A stretch of DNA of 64,000 nucleotides. It comes from Burkholderiales bacterium. Its GTDB lineage: Bacteria; Pseudomonadota; Gammaproteobacteria; Burkholderiales; Ga0077523. Shown piece by piece: positions 45,401 to 51,800 of this stretch (position 1 is its first letter; each line of letters starts with the position of its first letter). The DNA is taken from assembly GCA_022843925.1 (NCBI GenBank), contig JALHMS010000002.1:290152-354151 (forward strand), read 5' to 3'. The position numbers were made by a program, and so were the translations under genes. A model generated the notes under the pieces. That model worked only from the letters and a program-made list of their open reading frames with translations. It did no database searches and was not told where the DNA came from.

Positions 45401-47901
45401 GCGCGCCCGGCGCCACCATCGGCGTCCGCACCGGAGCGGACGGCCTGCCCGCCAACGAGGCCGATGCCGCCGATCGCAACGGCCCGCTCAACAACCACCG
45501 CGATCAGGACACCGCGGGCCTCGGCGTGATCCGCGGAACGCTGTGGGACGACACTGCCGACCAGGACGGCGTCGTCGATGCCGGCGAGACCCGGCTCGCG
45601 GGGCAGACCGTCACGCTGCGCTGGGCCGGCATCGACGGCCTCTTCGGCAACGCGGACGACACCGTGCAGACGACGACCACCGACGTCAACGGTGACTACG
45701 TCTTCTCGGCGCTGCCGCCCGGCAACTACCGCGTCTCCGGACCCACCAGTGCAGCGGTCGTCAACGGCGGTGACGCCGACACGATCACGCCGCGCTTCGA
45801 CGTGAGCGGCGCGCAGACCGATGCGCTCGTCGATGTCGTCCTCGCCGAGGGCGTCGCGGTCGAAGGGCAGAACATCGGGTACGTGCAGCCCAACGATCCG
45901 CCGGTCATCGCCGGTCTCGATCCGGTGTCGCCGACTCCGTTCCGCGAAGGCGGTGCTCCGACGATCATCGATGCCGACGTGACCGTCTCCGACCCGGAGA
46001 TCGACCGCGGTGCCGATTCGTGGAACGGCGCGTCGCTCACCGTCGCGCGACAGGGCGGTGCGGACGGGTCGGATCAACTGGGCAGCGCGCTCGTCATCGG
46101 CGGCAACGTCGTGGTCGGTGGCGTCACCATCGGCACCGTCGACACGTCCACGCCGGGCCGTCTCGCCGTCGTCTTCAACGGGAACGCGACGACGGCCACC
46201 GTGCAGCAGTTCCTGCAGTCGCTCACCTATGCGAACACGTCCGACGCCCCGCCCGCCGGCGTGACCCTCGACTACGTGCTCGCGGACGGCAATGCGGGCC
46301 CGCAGGGGACGGGTGGTGTGCTCTCCACCACCCAGTCGGTCCGCGTTCCGATCGTCGCGGTGAACGACGCGCCGGTGATCGCCGGTCTCGATCCGCTTCG
46401 CGCGACGCCCTTCGCCGAGGGCGGCCCTGCCGTGTCGATCGACACGAACCTCGTCCTTTCCGATCCCGAGATCGACGCCGGACTCGACGACTGGAACGGG
46501 GGGCGGCTCGTCGTGGCGCGCGACGGCGGAGCCTTCGCCTCCGATGCGATTGCCAGTCCGCTGATCGTGGGCAGCGACATCGTCGTGGGCGGAGTCGTCA
46601 TCGGCACTGCCGACACGAGCGTGCCGGGGCAACTCACCGCCACGTTCAACGCGGCGGCCACATCGGCTTCCATCACGACGTTCGCGCAGTCGCTCACCTT
46701 CGCGAACACGTCGATCGCGCCGCCCGCCGAGGTGGCGCTGCGCTACGACCTCTTCGACGGCAACGCTGGTGCGCTGCCGCAGGGGGAACGCCCCGATCTC
46801 GCCACGACGGCGACGGTGCGCGTGCCCATCAATGCGCTCGACAGCCCGCCCACCGCGGCGAATGCCACGCTCACCGTCGACGCCGGTTCGTCCGGCAATC
46901 CGATTCCGCTCACCGCGCTGGTGGCGGACCCCGACACCCCGACCGACCGCCTGACCATCACGATTGATCGCGTGCCGGACCCAGCCACGCGCGGCGTGCT
47001 CCGCCTGGCCGATGGCACGGTGGTGACGCCCGGTGCGGTGCTCACGGTCGCGCAGTTCGAGGGCATGCGATTCACGCCCAGTCCCGATCTGGTCGCCGCG
47101 CCGGGCACCTCGGCGCTGCTCCCCGCGGGGTCGCTGGGTTACACCGTGCGCGATCCTGCCGGCGGCAGCGCCACCGGCACGGTCGCGTTCGATGTGGCCT
47201 CGACGACACCGCCGCCCTTCGTGCCCATTCCCGACGTGCCGCCCGTGCTTCCCGCATTTCCTTTCATCTCGCCGACGCCGTCCGTCGATCCCGCCGCCTC
47301 GGGCGGTGCAACGGTGCGGCCCGCGGATCCCTTCGTGCCGTCGGGTGCCGCGCTGGTGGCTCCGGTCGTGCCCGGTGGTGGCGATCTCGCGCAGCAATTG
47401 GCGGCGGCCGATCAGCGCGTCGCGAACCTCAATGACCGCGCGGCGCTCGACGGCAACGGCTTCTTCGATCCCGTCCGGATCGCCGCCGCTTCCGGGCCCG
47501 AGCGCTTCGACGCACCGGTCGGGGCGACGGCCGTGGCGGCCGCGGGCGGGATCACCGTTCCGGAGCAGCCGCTGTCCGCCCTCGTGGGTGACGACGCCGC
47601 TGCCGATGCGACCGGCCCCGCCGTCGCGAGCGCTGCCGCGGTGGCAGCGGCCCCTGCCACCAAGTCGCTCGTCGACTGCGGCCCGCCCAAGCCCAAGCCA
47701 GTGAAGCTGCGCGTCTCGAGGCCGCAGGCTGCCGTCGTCGCCGCGCGCGATGCCGGGCCCGGTGCGGGTGCCGCGAAGGTGAGCGAGAAGGCGGCGCGCG
47801 CCTTCTCCGAGATGGTGCAGGAAGCGAAGGACAAGGACCGCGCCAAGCCGAAGGTCAAGTGGAAGCCGAAGGTCAAGGCCGCGGCGCGTCCCAATTGCTG
47901 A
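39430..47901 (+). CDS. Giant secreted surface protein: LEPR signal, DUF4347, DUF11-like repeats, SdrD-B-like domain
   Basis: A 2823-residue protein. The start is ATG at 39430 because the family N-terminus (basic residues, then LEPRMLFDGAGADT at 29-42) begins shortly after it. DUF4347 spans about 68-215 with IHILSHGVPGG (His125) and LLLYGCDVADG (Cys168), a His/Cys layout like caspase-fold peptidases. From ~600 to 2000 come several DUF11-like beta domains (PGDIVEYTLAFQIS, GGDTVRYAVVVSNTG, AGDVVTFTVVVANTGG, STVTYEVTFSNTGG). An SdrD-B-like domain follows (about 2030-2110, DVNGDYVFSALPPGNYRV), then two ~157-residue repeats starting PPVIAGLDP/APVIAGLDP. The C-terminus is basic, Pro/Lys-rich, and ends in Cys. 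No RTX repeats occur. It heads an export operon; the next gene starts 29 bp later. Confidence 0.85.
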   Translation: MKQTSGRGAADAQRNARQGLRRTTRLVALEPRMLFDGAGADTVAAIPQPDHPASSLDATPGAGVSAAATSLLVVDRSVDHWQDLAALAAPGTRILVLDPARDAIAQIADAAGTDAGLSAIHILSHGVPGGLVLNGRTLDRAALQAYGADLTRIGQGLTAEGDLLLYGCDVADGTAGAAFLAALTRATGADVAASTDTTGAGGNWRLEAATGAVAGIFTTDTARLAAVDTVLAAVPTVTVTAERQQVLIGENFDFRVTFDNSGGPESGFGPYIAVFVPAAGRDPDNSSNTAAPIAGQEGITLSGATYLGLPLAVREGTLVAAGGTMAVSFADGGTAPLVAVPAGYGIGDRLYTIQLPFGSFTAGQPSIDIDIRGALGGFADVGVDLPIAVLGGFRFGQDALDNPGADAPLVGAATTLTVDPALYRVTTTYLGPENETATGPNYLRGYRIDVDVAAGQTLTDLAISQILEDEATARAGLRFVRIDGTPAAIGGTSIGETPAGGWTNVNGVLVSAPAADTATPATGGVTPVLAPANVAAANGGTVTRTIPTITGTAARRDASMVVQFFVPEFDAGGASDADRVIDRTSADSTFWAVDTAVSAQWDPTDPDDAARPVTYDTDVDEPAGFAHRLEAESIAIQKSVAIVEQIPGGTAQPTPGDIVEYTLAFQISDYFAFDQVVVSDMLSDGQTLLPLGALAGQFTPTLVVNYDDSTGARVSRTLDFTPASFTVVEAPAGATGFGTPDSPAHFDSNGAFQNVRTNETRTFVRFDVAGLLQANGLAPRMAGDLFGPSDASGAATGTIRFRTSIDQAYTDRVEGPGANLDLNEGDTLENAVTVDGRNLETDFVPTGAREFDDSAAVLAIEPDQVDLSIYARNGSTDNTDGRLSRIVPGDTITYRIRYTVPTGDYDNFSLSAFLPQPTLSTTDFDADGTTDADLAAGGGLNNFTRAPTGNAPSAAVPGQGQFSYGPDHFAGIVVGNDPASANPSRFVETDANSNGIRFDLGARSDASPAPRQVDILFTVRASDRPFASEGFFLTALTEHANQSTPGTPVATQDIDAITLTQPRVAIQKGVVRDAESAAHSFGPAFTIDDTATVVAETTLVAAAGGAGNALAAPLTGANAGQLDTDLSRVDGGDTVRYAVVVSNTGAGDAGAFDIRVRDDLPFGRTPADVTNIAITRGGSTTPIDISAGDVVVDAATGAPITTQAQLAAALFGGNGIEFVDTATTGFLGRGVDSGGATVTDGSNLVVITYDIVVPATQESGTVAETRASLLSYSGRDGGAGTLAAPGAGDYTQLAALDTDGTIDGILREEATITVARTLVDKTLTGTSDTSDPAAPVFAANGDAVIGEQARYRVVLTLPEGRSSGAVFSDTLAPGMAFVAVEAVTIGAGLTSSLGTGATLLAGVTAANFSADGRTFTLALGDLVNTDTANAAGQTIMVEYRAVILNTLPNQAGQTRTNTATFSSNGGAVTVADTALVTLREPVVTIAVTPDGLAADAGDVVTFTVVVANTGGQSAFDVALDNFAMPPGLVYVPGSWTQTAGTPFTLDPAFDANIGAGAAPSANALAPGQTATFTFQATVPLLVSAGDAPAVTGTVRYSSLPGTTNTDISPFVALGDGERDGTGGVNDYVATDRGNVTVPIDAPLLRIVGSSEAATTPAAGAVEASDNPRTDTRVAVGEIVRYRMVVQLPESTTPDVRITPRIPPGLQFLNDGTSTIGFVSDGGLTSSAIAGAGLSDAAFAGGSPTTTAQVETASPTVVVDPARIEFAGGAGTDPTFRLGDITNADSDADSEFVVIEFNAVVTNESFNQSGRIIGDGVADPGTADPAFDFVVTRDVGGAQTVLRTSNVVTQSLVEPGIVDVDKRVVASDGSTVTYEVTFSNTGGTTAHGVRFTDDFAGLPGLAFGGAGTVTTTTGGGTGAVRNVSDADTAALEIDAIPVGGSVTVRYTTTAAPGVTHAGNPAVVTFTSVDVTPAEAAAGGEQLTFGALTSTGGAPGATIGVRTGADGLPANEADAADRNGPLNNHRDQDTAGLGVIRGTLWDDTADQDGVVDAGETRLAGQTVTLRWAGIDGLFGNADDTVQTTTTDVNGDYVFSALPPGNYRVSGPTSAAVVNGGDADTITPRFDVSGAQTDALVDVVLAEGVAVEGQNIGYVQPNDPPVIAGLDPVSPTPFREGGAPTIIDADVTVSDPEIDRGADSWNGASLTVARQGGADGSDQLGSALVIGGNVVVGGVTIGTVDTSTPGRLAVVFNGNATTATVQQFLQSLTYANTSDAPPAGVTLDYVLADGNAGPQGTGGVLSTTQSVRVPIVAVNDAPVIAGLDPLRATPFAEGGPAVSIDTNLVLSDPEIDAGLDDWNGGRLVVARDGGAFASDAIASPLIVGSDIVVGGVVIGTADTSVPGQLTATFNAAATSASITTFAQSLTFANTSIAPPAEVALRYDLFDGNAGALPQGERPDLATTATVRVPINALDSPPTAANATLTVDAGSSGNPIPLTALVADPDTPTDRLTITIDRVPDPATRGVLRLADGTVVTPGAVLTVAQFEGMRFTPSPDLVAAPGTSALLPAGSLGYTVRDPAGGSATGTVAFDVASTTPPPFVPIPDVPPVLPAFPFISPTPSVDPAASGGATVRPADPFVPSGAALVAPVVPGGGDLAQQLAAADQRVANLNDRAALDGNGFFDPVRIAAASGPERFDAPVGATAVAAAGGITVPEQPLSALVGDDAAADATGPAVASAAAVAAAPATKSLVDCGPPKPKPVKLRVSRPQAAVVAARDAGPGAGAAKVSEKAARAFSEMVQEAKDKDRAKPKVKWKPKVKAAARPNC

Positions 47902-47930
47902 ACGATCCCTACGACCAGGAAACCATTGCG

Positions 47931-49511
47931 ATGACGATTCCCCTCAGGGCCTCCGGGCCAGGTCTCCCTGCCGCTGCAGGTCTCCTGGCCGCCTTGCTGA
48001 TCCTCGGCGGATGCGCCAGCGTCCAGCCGAAGCCGACCACGCAGGAGGAGGTCGCGGAGCGCGTGCAGTCGGACCAGACGAAGATGTTCGCCGACCAGGA
48101 GCCCGTGACGGGGCCCATCGGGTTCCACGAGGCCGCGGCGCGGGCGATCAAGTACAACCTCGACTACCGCGCGAAGCTCATGGAGGAAGCGCTCGCGCGG
48201 GGCATCCTCGACGTGTCGCGCTTCGACATGCTGCCGAAGCTGCTCGCCAACGCCGGCTATGCGTGGCGCAGCAATGATCTCGCGCAGCGGAGCGACCAGG
48301 TGGTCCCGAACCGCGTGCCCTTCGCCCCGTTCAACACGAGCCTCGACAACAGCCGCGTGTACGGCGATCTCACGTTCTCCTGGAACGTCCTCGACTTCGG
48401 CGTCTCGTACTACCGCGCCCGGCAGCAGGCCGACCAGGTGATGATCGCCGAGGAGCGCCGCCGCAAGGCGATGCAGAACGTGCTGCAGGACGTCCGCACG
48501 GCGTACTGGCGGGCGCTCGGTGCGCAGCGCCTGCTCTCGCGCATCGACGCGGTGATGAACCGGGCCGACCAGGCGATGGTGCGGGCGCGGCAGATCGAGA
48601 CGCAGGGCCTCATGCCGCAGCCGCAGATCCTCGCGTACCAGCGGGCGCTCATCGATGCGACGACGCTGCTGCAGATCCGCCGCCAGGATCTCGAACTCTC
48701 GCAGGCGGAACTCTCGGCCCTGATGACGTTGCCGCCCGGCTCGCGATTCACCCTCGCGGACGAGCAGGAGGTCCCGCTGCCGCCGGTGCCATCGAATTCG
48801 ACGGATCTCGAGGACATGGCGCTGCAGCGCCGGCCGGAGTTGCGGGAGGAGGACTACCGCAAGCGCATCACGGCGCTGGAAGTCCGCAAGTCGATCCTGT
48901 CCACGCTGCCCGGCGTCAGCTTCGATCTCGGCGGGAACTACGACGGCAACAGCTACCTGCTGAACAACACCTGGGCGCAGGGCGGCGTCCGCGTGTCCAT
49001 GAACCTGTTGCGCCTGGCGGCGATCCCGTCGATCAAGAAGGCGAACGAGGCGCAGCAGCAGGTGGACGAGACGCGCCGCATGGCCCTCTCGATGGCCGTG
49101 CTCACGCAGACCCGGGTGGCGACCCAGCGCTATGGCCTCGCCCTCGCCGATCTCAAGCAGGCGGAGGAGGGCGCGCGCGTGGACGAGCGCCTGCTCGACT
49201 ACGCCCGCGCCGCCCAGACCACGCGGGTCGATGCCGAACTGGAGGTGATCCGCAACGAGGCGCGCGCGCTTCTGTCCCAGTACCAGCGCTACATCGCCTA
49301 CGCCAACGCGCAGGCCGCCTGGGGGCGTGTCTACAACTCCGTCGGTCTCGACGTGCTGCCGGCGGATGTCGAGCAGTCCGACGTGAAATCCCTCGCAGCC
49401 ACCCTGGCGCGGACGCTCGACGGCTGGGAGCGCGATGCCTTCACCCGCCGGCGCAGCGGTGCTGCGCCGACGCCCATCCGCACGGCGGGTGCCGACGTCG
49501 CCGGGAAGTAG
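47931..49511 (+). CDS. TolC-family outer-membrane channel lipoprotein
   Basis: A 526-residue outer-membrane factor. The lipobox is LLILGGC (Cys at about residue 24). The body has the long helical repeats of TolC proteins, e.g. AIKYNLDYRAKLMEEALARG near the start and LPKLLANAGYAWRS after it, with a second half-repeat around LRLAAIPSIKKANEAQQQVD. It should form the trimeric exit duct for the neighbouring adaptors. The C-terminal tail after ~490 is polar. Four co-directional genes with 3-29 bp gaps or overlaps surround it. Confidence 0.9.
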   Translation: MTIPLRASGPGLPAAAGLLAALLILGGCASVQPKPTTQEEVAERVQSDQTKMFADQEPVTGPIGFHEAAARAIKYNLDYRAKLMEEALARGILDVSRFDMLPKLLANAGYAWRSNDLAQRSDQVVPNRVPFAPFNTSLDNSRVYGDLTFSWNVLDFGVSYYRARQQADQVMIAEERRRKAMQNVLQDVRTAYWRALGAQRLLSRIDAVMNRADQAMVRARQIETQGLMPQPQILAYQRALIDATTLLQIRRQDLELSQAELSALMTLPPGSRFTLADEQEVPLPPVPSNSTDLEDMALQRRPELREEDYRKRITALEVRKSILSTLPGVSFDLGGNYDGNSYLLNNTWAQGGVRVSMNLLRLAAIPSIKKANEAQQQVDETRRMALSMAVLTQTRVATQRYGLALADLKQAEEGARVDERLLDYARAAQTTRVDAELEVIRNEARALLSQYQRYIAYANAQAAWGRVYNSVGLDVLPADVEQSDVKSLAATLARTLDGWERDAFTRRRSGAAPTPIRTAGADVAGK

Positions 49512-49514
49512 CCG

Positions 49515-50396
49515 ATGCGTCCTGTGCTGGTCCCGGTCGCGGTGGCGGCGGTCGCCCTCGTGGCGGTCGCGCTCTGGCTGCGCGAGCCCCCGGAGCCTGT
49601 TGCGCCGGTGCGCACTGCGCCGTCCGTGGCGATGGCGGCACCTGCGGCGTCCATGTCGGACGCCGCGGTCGAACCGGCACCTCCGCCCGCCATCCCATCG
49701 CGGGCGGGCGACGAGGCGGGCGGCGATGCACCACCGATCCGTGTCCTGCTCGTGCCCCGCCGCGAGGCGACGATCGTGAGCGAGATCATCGCCCGCGTCG
49801 TCGCCATGCCCACGACGCTCGGCGCCACCGTGCGTGCGGGCGAACCGCTCGTGCGCTTCGACTGCAGCGAACAGAAGGCGAAGCTCGACATGGCGAGCGC
49901 CGAGATGGACGCCGCCCGGGAAGCCCACGCCGCGAAGCTCCGGCTGCAGGGGCTCCAGTCGGCGGGCGAGCTCGAGGTGACGCTCGCCGCCGCGGCGCGC
50001 GACCGCGCCAAGGGCGCCCTCGATCTCGCCGAGACGCAGCACCGCGCCTGCACGATCGTGGCGCCCTTCGCCGGCCGTGTGGTCAAGCTGGCGGCCCGGC
50101 CGCATCAGTCCGTGACCGCGGGGCAGACGCTCCTCGAGTTCGTGTCGGCCGATGCGCCGCGCCTGCGGCTGAACGTGCCCTCGCGCTGGCTGCGGTGGAT
50201 CAAGGTCGGATCGCGCTTCGACGTCGCGGTGGACGAGACGGGTCGCACGTATCGGGCGACGGTCGCAGCGATCAACGGCCGGGTCGATGCCGTCAGCCAG
50301 TCGGTGGAGATCGAGGCCGACGTGGTCGAGGGCGATGCGAAGCTGCTCGCCGGCATGAGCGGCACCGCGCGCTTCCCGGAGCCGCCTGCGCCGTGA
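49515..50396 (+). CDS. HlyD-type periplasmic adaptor, short
   Basis: A 293-residue membrane-fusion protein with one N-terminal helix (VLVPVAVAAVALVAVALWL), a Pro/Ala-rich linker to residue ~70, and a compact adaptor core. The lipoyl-like halves are IARVVAMPTTLGATVRAGEP (with LVRFD after it) and IVAPFAGRVVKLAARPHQSV; between them is a short helical hairpin. A beta-barrel segment follows (RLRLNVPSRWLRWIKVGSRF). It should bridge an inner-membrane component to the TolC-like protein. It starts 3 bp after that gene and overlaps the next by 4 bp. Confidence 0.88.
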   Translation: MRPVLVPVAVAAVALVAVALWLREPPEPVAPVRTAPSVAMAAPAASMSDAAVEPAPPPAIPSRAGDEAGGDAPPIRVLLVPRREATIVSEIIARVVAMPTTLGATVRAGEPLVRFDCSEQKAKLDMASAEMDAAREAHAAKLRLQGLQSAGELEVTLAAAARDRAKGALDLAETQHRACTIVAPFAGRVVKLAARPHQSVTAGQTLLEFVSADAPRLRLNVPSRWLRWIKVGSRFDVAVDETGRTYRATVAAINGRVDAVSQSVEIEADVVEGDAKLLAGMSGTARFPEPPAP

Positions 50397-51793
50397 GCAA
50401 CGAGCGTCCGGACGCACACCGGCCCCCGGCGAGCATCACCGTCCTTCCCGGCGCCGGCGCGCCGACCGACACGCCCGACTACCGAACCCTCGCCTATGTC
50501 GCGCAGCGCGCGCGCGAGTGCACCGACCGCGTAGGCCTGTCGTTCGTGGCCGCCAACGAGACGTGGCACCTCGCCCACTATCGGCAGGCCTTCGTCTTCC
50601 TCGGTGATCCGCCGGTGCTGGCCACGGTGTCAGGTCTTGCCTCGGTGGCCGAGCAGACGCCGTTCCTCGTCTGGCTGCGCGCGCTGGCGGCGGGCATCCA
50701 CGGTCGCCTCGGCAAGGAACCGCTGATGCTGTCCATCGACGATGCGCCGGGCGCGCTGCGGTCGGACTGGTCGGAGTGGTTGCCCGCCGTGGTGCTCGTG
50801 TATCCCCTCGACGGTCCCGACGGCCGCCGCTGCGGGACGCTCTGGTTGTGTCTCGACGAGTCGCCGGACGACGAGGCGTTCGATCTGCTCAGTCAGGTGG
50901 CCGAGGTCTATGGCCACGCGTTCTGGGCGCTCGGACAGGGCGACCGGACCTGGGCGCCGCGCGTGGCGACCGGCGTGCGCCGCAATGCGTGGTGGATCGC
51001 CCTCGGGCTCGTGCTTCTCTCGCTGATTCCCGTCCGGCTCTCGGTGCTGGCGCCGGCGGAGGTCATCGCCCTCCAGTCCGCCGCAGTCGCCTCGCCGCTC
51101 GATGGCGTCGTGGCGGCCTTCGCGGTGAAGCCCAACCAGCCGGTGAAAGCCGGCGACCGCCTTTTCTCGCTGGACGGGACGACGCTCGTGAGCCGGCGTG
51201 AGGTGGCGATGAAGCAACTCGCCGTCGCCCGCGCCGACGCGATGGCCGCGACCCAGAAGGCCTTCGGCAGCGACGACAGCCGGGCGGATCTCGCGGTGCT
51301 GAACGGTCGCGTCGCGGAACGGCAGGCCGAGGTGGCGGCGCTCGACGAACTGCTCCAACGCGTCGACGTGAAGGCCGGGCGCGACGGCATCGCCGTCTTC
51401 GGGGACGTCGACGACTGGCAGGGGCGGCCGGTCGTCACCGGCGAGCGGATCCTGCAGCTCGCGGATCCCGACGATGCCGGCGTGCTCGTCTGGCTGCCGG
51501 TGGCCGATGCCATCAACCTCTCGGAAGGCGCGGAGGTGCGTCTCTACCTCCAGACGGCACCGCTCACACCGCTCGCCGCCCGCATCGTGCAGACCAGCTA
51601 CCAGGCGACGCTATCGCCCGAAGGGGTGGCGTCGTACCGGGTCCGCGCGCGCTTCGACGATCCCGGCGCGGCGCTGCCCGTGGCGCGCATCGGCCTGAAG
51701 GGCACCGCGAAGATCCACGGCGATCGCGCGCCCCTCGCCTACTACCTGCTGCGGCGCCCGCTGGCTGCGGCACGCGCCTGGACCGGCTGGTAG
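50393..51793 (+). CDS. HlyD-type adaptor with N-terminal soluble (GAF-like) domain
   Basis: A 466-residue protein that starts with GTG overlapping the previous stop (GTGA). Residues ~25-195 are a soluble domain facing the cytoplasm, judged by topology; segments such as AYVAQRARECTDRVGLSFVA and WLPAVVLVYPLDGPDGRRCG resemble a GAF fold, without certainty. One transmembrane helix follows at about 202-222 (WWIALGLVLLSLIPVRLSVL). The periplasmic part is an adaptor core: ALQSAAVASPLDGVVAAFAV, a coiled hairpin (RREVAMKQLAVARADAMAAT) and a beta-barrel. A cytoplasmic sensor-like domain on an adaptor is unusual. Confidence 0.82.
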   Translation: MSNERPDAHRPPASITVLPGAGAPTDTPDYRTLAYVAQRARECTDRVGLSFVAANETWHLAHYRQAFVFLGDPPVLATVSGLASVAEQTPFLVWLRALAAGIHGRLGKEPLMLSIDDAPGALRSDWSEWLPAVVLVYPLDGPDGRRCGTLWLCLDESPDDEAFDLLSQVAEVYGHAFWALGQGDRTWAPRVATGVRRNAWWIALGLVLLSLIPVRLSVLAPAEVIALQSAAVASPLDGVVAAFAVKPNQPVKAGDRLFSLDGTTLVSRREVAMKQLAVARADAMAATQKAFGSDDSRADLAVLNGRVAERQAEVAALDELLQRVDVKAGRDGIAVFGDVDDWQGRPVVTGERILQLADPDDAGVLVWLPVADAINLSEGAEVRLYLQTAPLTPLAARIVQTSYQATLSPEGVASYRVRARFDDPGAALPVARIGLKGTAKIHGDRAPLAYYLLRRPLAAARAWTGW

Positions 51794-51800
51794 CCGCGCG

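Noticed and set aside
39922..47397. A 2491-codon open frame on the minus strand opposite the giant protein gene
   Set aside because: Its product is a low-complexity Arg/Gly/Asp/Val-rich sequence without domains, whereas the plus strand encodes recognisable beta domains throughout. Long antisense open frames are expected in high-GC genes with strong codon bias.
39430..47901. Standard RTX type I secretion substrate
   Set aside because: No GGxGxDxxx nonapeptide repeats, and no ABC exporter is encoded next to it.
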